A stretch of DNA of 64,000 bases from Gammaproteobacteria bacterium (GTDB lineage: Bacteria > Pseudomonadota > Gammaproteobacteria > Ga0077536). Below are positions 36,701 through 47,629 of the stretch, in pieces. The stretch is from NCBI GenBank assembly GCA_024235015.1, contig JACKNG010000001.1:1-64000 (forward strand), in the 5' to 3' direction. The position numbers and the translations under genes are program-made. The notes beneath the pieces are model-generated. The model was not told where the DNA came from. It made no database searches and worked only from the letters and a program-made list of their open reading frames with translations. The stretch's first letter is position 1. Every line of letters starts with the position of its first letter.

Positions 36701-37231
36701 CCGCCGCTCCTTGTACTTGGAGATGCCGGCAGCCTCTTCGAGGAACGCGCGCAGCTCTTCCGGGCGGGCCTCGATGACCCGCGAGATCATGCCCTGCTCG
36801 ATCACCGAGTAACCGCGCGAGCCGATACCGGTGCCGAGGAACACCTGGGTGACGTCCTTGCGCCGGCAGCGTGCACCGTTGAGGAAGTAGGACGACACGC
36901 CGTCGCGGCTGACGGTACGCTTGATCGAGATCTCGCCGAAGCCGGCATACTGCCCGCCGATGGTGCCGTCGGTGTTGTCGAACACGATCTCGACGGTCGC
37001 CTGGCCGACCGGTTTGCGGGTGTTGGAGCCGTTGAAGATGACGTCGGCCATCGACTCCCCGCGCAGGTGCTTGGCCGAACTCTCGCCGAGCACCCAGATC
37101 AGCGCATCGATGATGTTGGACTTGCCGCAACCGTTCGGACCGACGACGCCGGTGAGGTTGCCGGGGAGGGTCAGGGTGGTTGGATCGACGAAGGATTTGA
37201 AGCCTGAGAACTTGATTCGGGTGATGCGCAT
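33722..37231 (-). CDS. smc: Chromosome segregation protein SMC
   Basis: Condensin ATPase that organises and separates chromosomes. 1,169 residues: Walker A GPNGCGKSN (31-39), two long coiled coils, a hinge (about 520-640), signature LSGGEKALTALAFVFA and Walker B FCLLDEVDAPLDDANV at the C-terminus. The ATG at 37231 gives MRITRIKFSGFKSFVDPT, the family's usual opening. ScpA/ScpB are not in the window. The coding strand's complement is open for over 1,500 codons, a codon-bias shadow. A good promoter lies directly before the ATG. Confidence 0.97.
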   Translation of the reverse strand: MRITRIKFSGFKSFVDPTTLTLPGNLTGVVGPNGCGKSNIIDALIWVLGESSAKHLRGESMADVIFNGSNTRKPVGQATVEIVFDNTDGTIGGQYAGFGEISIKRTVSRDGVSSYFLNGARCRRKDVTQVFLGTGIGSRGYSVIEQGMISRVIEARPEELRAFLEEAAGISKYKERRRETENRMRHTDENMERLNDIREELDKQLGHLQRQAKAAERFQAYKADERAAHARLLAARWRGLDSERDGCRRLREERANELEAEVARLRELEARQAGYREAQVEATETFNRVQSAFYACSGEISRLEQSIRHAEEREQTLSGDRDDARGTLDELQRVLEDDRAQLDTVRRELADSEPRFAAARESADDAGTRLGEVENRRAQWQHEWDAFNRDHNQLAQAENAARIRLEHLASGVAETDRRKAALNDEAARHDTTDLNLKATELREAVTAGERTRAELVERRSALRGQLEQARAEAQAMGKSLHEHQIQLEEQRGRLASLKALQEAAYGDEQETIEQWFQAHGLHDVQRLAEHVHVEPGWERALEAALRIPLGALCGEDLVARLAARERVDLPPITVFDTRAPNAGSAAASTLLAAKVGGRIDLGPLLHDIHVADDDSAGHALLATLPAHALVVLPDGTLLGHGWACFPGRAAAGESILARARELNRLGAALAQHEDATAELRGRVEAAQAGIKALEQEAHELGERYERETRTFEQHRGELSRVEGELTRREARAADIRAELDRLAQRSAEHEASITQLREQQSTATSALQDHAARREVLVAARDDIQRAVDAARQAARETRESAHALELRIQSLAARRQALEDTITRNAGSFEQLEKRHAEFVQAIADLAEPRQRMAAELERALGEKLEAENAVTAARTALGELDASLAQSAAQRTAIEQAINASQQRLEQVRLDERALEVRQQELRSRFEQTEQDFDATLAGLGEDDDEAALQEQLEKIAQRIARLGPINLAAIDEYNQLAERKTYLDKQHADLTEALATLHDAIRKIDRETRTRFKETYDKVNNGLQAMFPVLIGGGHAYLEMTGDDLLETGVTVMARPPGKRNSTIHLLSGGEKALTALAFVFAIFELNPAPFCLLDEVDAPLDDANVVRLTEMLKSMAKTVQFLFVTHNKITMEIAEQLIGVTMHEPGVSRLVSVNMEEAVELAATA

Positions 37232-37239
37232 GGGCGCAA

Positions 37240-37269
37240 AGCATACCCCATCGCGATCCGGCCGCACAA
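37240..37269 (-). promoter_or_regulatory. Sigma-70-like promoter for smc with very short leader
   Basis: TTGTGC (37269-37264), an 18-base spacer and TATGCT (37245-37240) on the minus strand. The -10 box ends 8 bases before the smc ATG, so the message would be almost leaderless. The 189 bp between smc and queF also carry, on the plus strand, TTGGCC with TTTAAT 18 bases downstream (37286-37315), a possible queF promoter. Confidence 0.45.
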
Positions 37270-37420
37270 CGTCGCGAGGTCATCGTTGGCCATGCTGTAA
37301 CTATATGTTTTTAATGCGGTAATGCGTCGAGTTTCGGCGTGCCTGCGGGGCCCCGGAGGAAGCCGGTCGGAGGCGCCGGTGTGATAAGGTTACGCGCCTT
37401 TCCGCGCCCGAGTGACGACC

Positions 37421-37816
37421 ATGACGACCCAGCCGAGCCGCGCGCTCGAAACCTTCGACAACCCGAGCCCGGCACGCGATTACCGCATCAACATCCGGCT
37501 GCCCGAGTTCACCTGCTTGTGCCCGCTCACCGGCCAGCCCGACTTCGCCCACCTCACACTCGATTACGTTCCCGACCGGCATTGCCTGGAGCTCAAGGCG
37601 CTCAAGCTCTACATCTGGTCGTGGCGCGACGAGGGCGCATTCCACGAGGCCATCACCAACCGCATCCTCGACGACGTCGTCGCCGCCTGCGCACCGCGCG
37701 CGGCGCGCCTGACCGCGGCGTTCAACGTGCGCGGCGGCACCTACCCGACCATCGTCGCCGAGCACCGCCTGGCCGGCTGGTGCCCGGCCGATGCCAGTGC
37801 CTGGCCGCCGCCGTGA
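37421..37816 (+). CDS. queF: 7-cyano-7-deazaguanine (preQ0) reductase
   Basis: NADPH-dependent reduction of the nitrile preQ0 to preQ1 in queuosine synthesis. 131 residues, the short single-domain form. The catalytic pair is C34 and D41 in FTCLCPLTGQPD; the QueF motif ELKALKLYIWSWRDEGAFHE follows. The ATG at 37421 is preferred over a GTG 9 bases before it. Its stop overlaps the next gene's GTG start (GTGA), so translation is probably coupled. No preQ1 riboswitch was recognised upstream. Confidence 0.95.
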   Translation: MTTQPSRALETFDNPSPARDYRINIRLPEFTCLCPLTGQPDFAHLTLDYVPDRHCLELKALKLYIWSWRDEGAFHEAITNRILDDVVAACAPRAARLTAAFNVRGGTYPTIVAEHRLAGWCPADASAWPPP

Positions 37817-38556
37817 GCGCGCCGCAGGGCGGTTTCCTGGGCGGGCTCGCCCACATTTGGCGCGGTTTCGGCCTGCTGCGGGCGCCGGGCGTACGCGTCT
37901 ACGTGGTCGTGCCGCTGCTGATCAACGTGGCCCTGTTCGTGGTCGCCCTGGGCAGCCTGGGCGAGGCGGTCGACTACACCATCGCGCGTTACCTGGGCAA
38001 CCTGCCCGAGTTCGTGCAATGGCTGGCCTGGCTGCTGTTCGCGACCCTCGCCGCGGTGATCGTGTTCTTCTCCTTCAGCGTGGTCGCCAACCTCGTCGCG
38101 AGCCCCTTCAACGGCCTGCTCGCCGAGGCCGTCGAGCGCCACCTGCGCGGCGACCAGACGGCGGTGCCGTTCAGCCTCGGTGCCCTGCTCGGCGAGGTTG
38201 CGCGCACCGTGCTGGCCGAGTTGCGCAAGCTGCTCTACATGGTGCTGTGGGCCCTGCCCCTGCTGGTGCTCAGCGTGATCCCCGGACTCAACGCGATCGC
38301 GCCCGCGCTATGGCTGCTGTTCGGCGCCTGGATGCTCAGCATGGAATACCTCGACTGTCCGCTCGGTAATCACGGCGAGGTCTTCCCGCGCGTGTTGCAG
38401 GCGATGCGCGCGCGGCGCCGGCTCACGCTCGGCTTCGGTTTCGGCATGACCGCGGTGACCCTGGTACCGGTGCTGAACTTCATCGCCGTGCCGTTGGGCG
38501 TGGCGGCCGCGACCAGTCTCTACTGCGCCCACCTCGCCCCCGACGGCGCACGGTGA
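37813..38556 (+). CDS. cysZ: CysZ-like EI24-family membrane protein
   Basis: Integral membrane protein of 247 residues with about four to five hydrophobic stretches (about 28-50, 68-95, 140-175, 200-230) and a conserved FSVVANLVASPFNGLLAEAVE segment typical of CysZ. CysZ proteins take up sulfate in E. coli. Here the gene is locked between queF and gluQ with 4-bp overlaps on both sides (GTGA each), and no cysteine or sulfate gene is near. A role with queuosine precursors is possible but unproven. The GTG start at 37813 is the only one that fits the overlap and the homologous beginning. Confidence 0.85.
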   Translation: MSAPQGGFLGGLAHIWRGFGLLRAPGVRVYVVVPLLINVALFVVALGSLGEAVDYTIARYLGNLPEFVQWLAWLLFATLAAVIVFFSFSVVANLVASPFNGLLAEAVERHLRGDQTAVPFSLGALLGEVARTVLAELRKLLYMVLWALPLLVLSVIPGLNAIAPALWLLFGAWMLSMEYLDCPLGNHGEVFPRVLQAMRARRRLTLGFGFGMTAVTLVPVLNFIAVPLGVAAATSLYCAHLAPDGAR

Positions 38557-39458
38557 CGGCGACGGTCGTCGGGCGCTTCGCCCCCTCGCCCTCCGGCCCG
38601 TTGCATTTCGGCTCGGTGGTCGCGGCCATGGCCAGCTACCTCGATGCCCGCGCACGCGGCGGGCGCTGGCTGCTGCGCATCGACGACCTCGATCCGCCGC
38701 GCGAAGTCGCCGGTGCAGCGGATGCCATCCTCGCGACCCTGGCGGCCCTCGGCCTGGAGTGGGACGGCGCGGTGACCTACCAGAGCCGGCGCGGCGCCGC
38801 CTACCGCGAGGCGCTCGAGCGCCTCGCCGCCAGCGGCGCGAGTTTCCCCTGCGCCTGTACCCGGGCCATGGTCGGCAAGGGCCCCTATCCCGGCACCTGC
38901 CGCAACGGCCTGCCGCCCGGACGCCGCGCGCGGGCCGTGCGCGTGCGCGTCGGCGACGCCCGCATCGCTTTCGAGGACCGCTGGCAGGGGCGCCAGGAAC
39001 GCTGCCTCGCCACGTCGAGTGGCGATTTCGTCGTGCGCCGCGCCGATGGGCTGGTGGCCTACCACCTCGCCGTGGTCGTGGACGATGCCGCCGCCGGTGT
39101 CACCGACGTCGTGCGTGGCCTCGACCTGCTCGACAGCACCCCGCAGCAGATCCACCTGCAGCACCTGCTCGGCCTGCCGACCCCGTCCTACGGTCATTTC
39201 GGGGTGGTGCTCGGGCGTCACGGTAACAAGCTCAGCAAGCAGACGCGGGCGCCGGCGGTGCTGGCGGATGACGCCGCGCAGGCGGCCTGGGCCGCGCTCG
39301 ACTTTCTCCGCCTGACGCCGCCGGCCGATGCCCGCGGTGCACCGGTCGCAGAGCTCTTGCGGTGGGGCGTGGCGCGCTGGCCCGGCCATGAACCGCCGCG
39401 CGCGGCGATGGTCTACGACTATTCGGGCGATGCGGCCGGCGCGGCCGGAACCGCGTGA
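38553..39458 (+). CDS. gluQ: Glutamyl-Q tRNA(Asp) synthetase
   Basis: Attaches glutamate to the queuosine of tRNA(Asp). 301 residues, a truncated class I glutamyl-tRNA synthetase without anticodon domain. RFAPSPSGPLHFGS is the HIGH-like motif, KLSKQ the KMSKS-like motif. The zinc ligands are CAC followed by YPGTC (two Cys, Tyr and Cys as in E. coli GluQ). It starts with GTG overlapping the cysZ stop. In many Gammaproteobacteria gluQ follows dksA; here it is in the same transcript as queF, both serving queuosine tRNA modification. Confidence 0.94.
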   Translation: MTATVVGRFAPSPSGPLHFGSVVAAMASYLDARARGGRWLLRIDDLDPPREVAGAADAILATLAALGLEWDGAVTYQSRRGAAYREALERLAASGASFPCACTRAMVGKGPYPGTCRNGLPPGRRARAVRVRVGDARIAFEDRWQGRQERCLATSSGDFVVRRADGLVAYHLAVVVDDAAAGVTDVVRGLDLLDSTPQQIHLQHLLGLPTPSYGHFGVVLGRHGNKLSKQTRAPAVLADDAAQAAWAALDFLRLTPPADARGAPVAELLRWGVARWPGHEPPRAAMVYDYSGDAAGAAGTA

Positions 39459-39475
39459 AGGCGCAGCCAGCCCTG

Positions 39476-39504
39476 CCCCGTGCCGCCAGCGGGCGGCACC
39501 GGGG
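39476..39504. terminator. Strong hairpin between convergent gluQ and thrH
   Basis: CCCCG-TGCCGCC (39476-39487) pairs with GGCGGCA-C-CGGGG (39492-39504), giving 12 base pairs with one bulged C and a 4-base AGCG loop. It stands in the 61-bp gap between two genes that end toward each other. There is no T run on either side, so it may slow or protect transcript ends and not act as a classical intrinsic terminator. Confidence 0.5.
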
Positions 39505-39519
39505 TGGCGAGACCAGGTC

Positions 39520-40122
39520 TCAGGCGAGCGCCGCGGCGAACATCGCGCGCAGCGCGTCGTAGTCACGCGCCACCGGGATGTCGGGGTAGTCACGCGTGAC
39601 CTTGTCCGAGGGGCAGAAGAAGAAGCCGCGCTCGGCCTGGCTCAGCATGCTGATGTCGTTGTAGGAATCGCCGGTGGCGACGACTTCGTAGTTGAGCGAC
39701 TGGAAGGCCTTGACCGCGCAACGCTTGGGATCGGCCTGGCGGATGTGGTAGCCGACGATGCGGTCGTCGGCGTCGATCTCGAGGCGATGGCAGAGTATGA
39801 CCGGACAGCCGAGCTTGGCGACCAGTGGGCGGGCGAGTTCATGGAAGGTGTCGGAGATGATCGCGACCTGGAATTCGCTGCGCAGCCAGGCGAGGAAATC
39901 GGCTGCGCCGGGCAGCGGTTCGAGCCCTTCGGCGGCCTCCAGCAACTGCTTGAAGCGCAGGCCGTGCTTATCCATGATGCCGAGACGATGACCCATCAGT
40001 TCGTCGTAATCAGGGATGTCCCGCGTGGTGAGCTTGAGGTCGTCGATGCCGGTGCGCTCGGCAAGGCTGATCCAGATTTCGGGGACGAGCACGCCTTCGA
40101 AATCGATGCAGGCTACTTTCAT
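39520..40122 (-). CDS. thrH: ThrH-type phosphoserine phosphatase / homoserine phosphotransferase
   Basis: HAD-family enzyme. In Pseudomonas, ThrH dephosphorylates phosphoserine and can move the phosphate to homoserine. 200 residues. Motif I is CIDFEGVLVPEIW (D7, E9), characteristic of ThrH and different from the DGTL of SerB; SDTFHE gives motif II and ATGDSYNDISML motif IV. The ATG at 40122 was chosen by homology; a longer frame upstream would run into the divergent gene. Only 15 bp separate the two divergent starts. Confidence 0.92.
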   Translation of the reverse strand: MKVACIDFEGVLVPEIWISLAERTGIDDLKLTTRDIPDYDELMGHRLGIMDKHGLRFKQLLEAAEGLEPLPGAADFLAWLRSEFQVAIISDTFHELARPLVAKLGCPVILCHRLEIDADDRIVGYHIRQADPKRCAVKAFQSLNYEVVATGDSYNDISMLSQAERGFFFCPSDKVTRDYPDIPVARDYDALRAMFAAALA

Positions 40123-40137
40123 GGAAGGGATCCTGTG

Positions 40138-40851
40138 ATGCTGAAAAGGAGGCTGGTGGTCGAGCGCGGCGGAGTCTACCAGACGCCGGCGAATGGTCGC
40201 ACACGGCTCGTCCTGGCGCTGGCCCTGGCGCTCGTCGCCACGGCCCTGCCGGCGGCGCCGCAGGTCAGCGCCGTGGCCTTGTTCAAGGGCATGGCGGTGC
40301 TGCGCATCGACGGCACCGACGCCACCCTGCGCGAGGGCCAGGCGCATGCCTCGGGGGTACGCCTGCTGGCGGCCACGGCTCACCGTGCCGTGGTCGAGGT
40401 CGAGGGCGAAACGCTCGAGCTCGACCTCGACGACCGCATCGAGGGCGGCCACGGCATGGCCGCGGCGCCGGCCGTCGTGCGCCTGCTACCGGGCGCACAG
40501 GGGCGCTATTTCGCCGACGGCCAGATCAACGGCAACCCGGTGCGTTTCGTCGTCGATACCGGCGCCACCACGGTGGTCGTCAATCGCCGTGAGGCCGACC
40601 GCCTCGGCCTGCGTTACGACGATGCGGCGGTCGCCGGCAGCATGGATTCGGCCAGCGGCTCGGTGCCGGTGTTCCGCGTGACCCTGCGCGAAGTCAAGGT
40701 GCAGGGGCTGCGGGTGAGCGAGGTGAGCGCACTGGTGGTGGACGGGGACGGGCCCTACACGCCCCTGCTCGGCCAGTCGTTCCTCAAGAATCTCGACATG
40801 CACCGCAAGGGCCAGGTGCTCGAACTGCGCGCGCGCGCCGGTACGCGCTGA
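40138..40851 (+). CDS. Retroviral-type clan AA aspartic protease, exported
   Basis: Small aspartic protease of the TIGR02281 type. 237 residues: a basic start, hydrophobic signal segment (about 23-42, LVLALALALVATALPAAP), and a C-terminal single-lobe protease domain with the catalytic D140 in VVDTGATTVVV and the LLGQSFLKNLDM flap-region motif. Such proteins act as dimers; substrates are unknown. The start is uncertain: the ATG at 40138 has no ribosome site, while a perfect AAAAGGAGG (40144-40152) lies inside the frame, only 3 bases before a GTG at 40156. Nothing is recognisable in the 120 bp after it. Confidence 0.82.
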   Translation: MLKRRLVVERGGVYQTPANGRTRLVLALALALVATALPAAPQVSAVALFKGMAVLRIDGTDATLREGQAHASGVRLLAATAHRAVVEVEGETLELDLDDRIEGGHGMAAAPAVVRLLPGAQGRYFADGQINGNPVRFVVDTGATTVVVNRREADRLGLRYDDAAVAGSMDSASGSVPVFRVTLREVKVQGLRVSEVSALVVDGDGPYTPLLGQSFLKNLDMHRKGQVLELRARAGTR

Positions 40852-40971
40852 AGCGCCCGTGCTCGACGGCGCGGCGCGAACCCCTGGCGGCGCTGCGCGG
40901 ATGCGTGCACGGCTGCGTCGACAGCGCGCCGCCCTTGCCGGCCGGCGTGCCCCGCCGGGGCTCGTGCGGCC

Positions 40972-41520
40972 TCAACCGCGGCCGCGCTGCCACATCACCT
41001 CGCCGGCGCCGGAGTCGCGCGCGACGATGCGGGCGCACACGAACAGCAGGTCGGACAGGCGGTTGACGAAGCGCAGGCTGTCGGCGTTGACGGTGGCCCC
41101 TTCGGCGAGCGCCAGCACGCGGCGTTCGGCGCGGCGGCACACCGCGCGGCACTGGTGGGCGACGGCCGCGGCCCGGCTGCCGCCCGGCAAGAGGAATTCC
41201 TTGAGCGGCGGCAACTCGTCGTTGTAGCGATCGATGGCGTCCTCGAGCTTGGCCACCGCCGCGGCGCCGATGAAGGTGGAGTCGGGAATGGACAGCTCGC
41301 CGCCGAGATCGAACAGGTCGTGCTGGATGTCGACGAGCAGTGCGTGCATGTCCTCGCGCAGGGTCTCGGCAAGCAGGAGCCCCAGCGTGCAGTTCAGTTC
41401 GTCGATGTCGCCGATGGCTTCCATGCGCGGGGCGTGCTTGTCGATGCGTGAGCCGTCGCCGAGGCCGGTGGTCCCGGCGTCCCCCGTGCGCGTGTAGATT
41501 TTCGAGAGGCGATGTCCCAT
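40972..41520 (-). CDS. Cob(I)alamin adenosyltransferase, PduO type
   Basis: Transfers adenosyl from ATP to cob(I)alamin, making coenzyme B12. 182 residues: YTRTGDAGTTGLGDGSRIDK binds ATP, EAIGDIDELN and the C-terminal RRAERRVLAL and RFVNRLSDLLFV are PduO signatures. The ATG at 41520 was selected because the family begins this way; sequence further upstream is not conserved. The presence of this enzyme with B12-dependent MetH at 43923 shows use of cobalamin; no adenosylcobalamin enzyme is in the window. The 175 bp to the next gene hold a possible -10 (TAGAAT, 41635-41640, plus strand). Confidence 0.93.
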   Translation of the reverse strand: MGHRLSKIYTRTGDAGTTGLGDGSRIDKHAPRMEAIGDIDELNCTLGLLLAETLREDMHALLVDIQHDLFDLGGELSIPDSTFIGAAAVAKLEDAIDRYNDELPPLKEFLLPGGSRAAAVAHQCRAVCRRAERRVLALAEGATVNADSLRFVNRLSDLLFVCARIVARDSGAGEVMWQRGRG

Positions 41521-41695
41521 GCCGGGTCCCCTGGAGCTGCGGGACGCCACTCTAAACAGCGCTGCCAGCAGCGGCAAGCCGCCGCGCGGGCGGGTGCCGT
41601 GGTGGCTGGCGGCAGGATTTCACCGCCGGTTCTTGTAGAATCCGCGCTCATTCGAACGCGCCGCCGGCGCCCTGGCCCTGGCCCACCGACCGCCC

Positions 41696-42451
41696 ATGCA
41701 CGACAGCCCGCCGTCCGCCGGCCGCGCCGACCGCGACTATGCCGTCGTCGTGCCCTTTTTCAATGAACAGGACAACGTCACCGCGCTGCTCGACGAGATC
41801 GTCGCGGCCATGGCCGGACGCGACTACGAGATCGTGGTAGTCGACGATTGCAGCACCGACGCCACGCTGGCGCGGCTGCAGGCGGGCGCCGCGCGCCTGC
41901 CCGGCGTGCGCGTCGTGCGCCACGCGGTCAACCGCGGGCAGAGCGCCGCGTTGTGCTCCGGCGCCGATGCCGCGCGGGCCCGCTGGCTGGTCACCCTGGA
42001 CGGCGACGGCCAGAACGACCCGCGCGACATCGCGACCCTGATCGCGGCCGCCGAACGTGCCCGGCCGCGCCCGGTGATGGTGTGCGGTCATCGCCACCAG
42101 CGGCGCGACAACGCCCTGCGCCGGCTGTCCTCGCGCGTCGCCAACGGCGTGCGCAGCCGCCTGCTCGGCGACGCCACGCCGGATACCGGTTGCGGTCTCA
42201 AGCTGATCGAGCGCGCGGCATTCCAGCGACTGCCGCGCTTCGATCACATGCACCGCTTCCTGCCGGCCCTGGCCCTGCGCGACGGTGGGCGGGTGATGTC
42301 GGTGGAGGTTTCGCACCGCCCGCGCCTGCACGGGCAGTCGAAATATGGCCTGTGGAACCGCTTGTGGGTCGGCATCGTCGACCTCGCCGGCGTGATGTGG
42401 TTGCGACGGCGCGCGTTCCGGCACGCGCCAGCCGAGGACGAAACGCGATGA
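41696..42451 (+). CDS. GT2 glycosyltransferase, dolichol-phosphate-mannose-synthase-like
   Basis: Probably transfers a sugar from a nucleotide donor to a polyprenyl phosphate carrier. 251 residues of GT-A fold: VVVPFFNEQDNV, the UDP/GDP-binding VVVDDCSTD, and the metal-binding LDGDGQNDP. A hydrophobic C-terminal segment (GIVDLAGVMWL) may touch the membrane. It overlaps the LABN gene by 4 bp. GT2 plus LABN genes are often found in lipid A or cell-wall sugar modification clusters; the expected GT-C transferase is not next to them here. Confidence 0.87.
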   Translation: MHDSPPSAGRADRDYAVVVPFFNEQDNVTALLDEIVAAMAGRDYEIVVVDDCSTDATLARLQAGAARLPGVRVVRHAVNRGQSAALCSGADAARARWLVTLDGDGQNDPRDIATLIAAAERARPRPVMVCGHRHQRRDNALRRLSSRVANGVRSRLLGDATPDTGCGLKLIERAAFQRLPRFDHMHRFLPALALRDGGRVMSVEVSHRPRLHGQSKYGLWNRLWVGIVDLAGVMWLRRRAFRHAPAEDETR

Positions 42452-42726
42452 CTAACGAACAGATCTGGGTCGGCATCGGCCTGAGCGGGCAATTGCTGTT
42501 TTCGGGACGCTGGCTGGTCCAATGGATCACCAGCGAGCGCCGCCGGCGCAGCGTCATTCCGCTCGCCTTCTGGTATTTCAGCATTGCCGGCAGCCTCACC
42601 CTGCTCGCCTATGCGTTGTACCGCATGGACCCGGTGTTCATTCTCGGCCACGTCGCCAACAGCGTGATCTACATCCGCAACCTGGTGCTGCTGATGCGCG
42701 AGAAGCGCCTGGCCGCCGCACCGTGA
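42448..42726 (+). CDS. LABN-domain small membrane protein
   Basis: 92 residues with three hydrophobic stretches, matching the lipid-A biosynthesis N-terminal domain (LABN, PF07578 family). The conserved motif is SGQLLFSGRWLVQWITSERRRRSVIPLAFWYFSI. Similar to small multidrug-resistance-like proteins that move lipid-linked sugars, as proposed for ArnE/ArnF. It starts on the GT2 gene's stop (ATGA), so they probably act together, for example in flipping or placing a polyprenyl-phosphate sugar. Confidence 0.85.
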   Translation: MTNEQIWVGIGLSGQLLFSGRWLVQWITSERRRRSVIPLAFWYFSIAGSLTLLAYALYRMDPVFILGHVANSVIYIRNLVLLMREKRLAAAP

Positions 42727-42746
42727 GCGACTAGGGCGCGGTTACA

Positions 42747-43847
42747 ATGATCCTGCCGCGTTACTTCCTGCGCGAAGCGCTCAAGCTGAGCGCGGCGATC
42801 GTCGCCGGGCTGTTCGTGATCTACCTCACGACGCGATTCGCGAGCTACCTCGGCGAGGCGGCCGAGGGCAAGGTCGCGCCGCAACACATCTCGCGCATCG
42901 TGCTGCTGAAGATGCTGGTGTCGATGAAGGACCTGCTGCCGATGTCGCTGTTCCTCGGCGTCTACGGCGCGGCGGTCCGCATCCAGCTCAATTCGGAATG
43001 GACGGCGATGCGCGCGGCCGGGCTCACCCACCAGCAGCTCCTGCGCCCGACCCTGACGATGACCCTGGCCGCGGCCATCATCGTCGGCCTGATCACCCTG
43101 GTGGTCGGCCCGCGCGCCGAGCTCACCCTGCAGGAGCTGCGCGAACAAACCGAGAACGAGGCCACCATCGCCGGCGTCAAGGCGGGACGTTTCCGCGCCT
43201 TCTCCGGCGGCAGCCAGGTCTTTTATGCCGAGTCACTGTCGCCCGACGAGCACTATCTCGAACAGACCTTCGTGCGTTCCGAACGGCGTTCGCGGGACGA
43301 CGTCATGCGCGCCCAGCGTGCCCACATCGAAACCGATCCCACGTCGCGCGACCGCTTCGCGATCTTCGAGAACGGTACCAGCTGGGCGGGTCGCCCCGGC
43401 GCGCTCGACTTCGTCGTCACCGATTTCGAGCGCTACGCGCTGCGCATCGAGAATCGCGAGCCGACCCAGTTCGGCGCACACATCGGCTTCCTGTTCACCA
43501 GCGAATTGCTGCGCCACGACGATCCCGCCTACGCCATCGAGCTGCAATGGCGCCTGGCCCTGCCCCTGTGCACGCTGCTCGGACCGCCGCTGGCGCTGCT
43601 CATCGCGGTCGGCACCACGAGCAGCCGCCGCGGCAACTGGTACCTCGGCCTGATCATCGCGGTGTCGGCCTATTTCGCCTACACCAACCTGCTCGGCGTG
43701 GGCCGGGCCTTGATGCGCAAGGACGTGCTGCCAGCCGCGCTCGGCCTGTGGCCGGTGCACCTCGTTTTCGTGACCGTGCTGGCCCTGCTGCTGCTGTGGC
43801 AGCGTGGCCGGGTGCGGCTGCGGCGGCACGTTCAGCACGGTGCCTGA
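42747..43847 (+). CDS. lptF: LPS export permease LptF-type (YjgP/YjgQ family)
   Basis: Inner-membrane component of the LptBFG transporter that extracts LPS. 366 residues: two N-terminal membrane helices (about 13-32, 55-76), a third at about 100-122, a periplasmic beta-jellyroll (about 130-270), and three C-terminal helices. The partner lptG does not follow; metH does. Assignment to LptF, and not LptG, rests on the MILPRYFLREALK start and remains less sure than the family. It lies 20 bp after the LABN gene. Confidence 0.85.
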   Translation: MILPRYFLREALKLSAAIVAGLFVIYLTTRFASYLGEAAEGKVAPQHISRIVLLKMLVSMKDLLPMSLFLGVYGAAVRIQLNSEWTAMRAAGLTHQQLLRPTLTMTLAAAIIVGLITLVVGPRAELTLQELREQTENEATIAGVKAGRFRAFSGGSQVFYAESLSPDEHYLEQTFVRSERRSRDDVMRAQRAHIETDPTSRDRFAIFENGTSWAGRPGALDFVVTDFERYALRIENREPTQFGAHIGFLFTSELLRHDDPAYAIELQWRLALPLCTLLGPPLALLIAVGTTSSRRGNWYLGLIIAVSAYFAYTNLLGVGRALMRKDVLPAALGLWPVHLVFVTVLALLLLWQRGRVRLRRHVQHGA

Positions 43848-43922
43848 GAACGCACCGGCACGGGACAGGCCGCCTGCCGCGGGCTAAACTGTGCGGTCAT
43901 TTTCGCCACGCCGCTCCAGCCC

Positions 43923-47627
<3,705 letters not shown>

Positions 47628-47629
47628 GC

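Noticed and set aside
32576..37207. A 1,543-codon open frame on the plus strand
   Set aside because: It lies opposite smc and zipA, has no recognisable domain, and is caused by strong G/C third-position bias in the real genes.
37268..37420. Possible preQ1 riboswitch before queF
   Set aside because: No A-rich pseudoknot tail or conserved core recognised.
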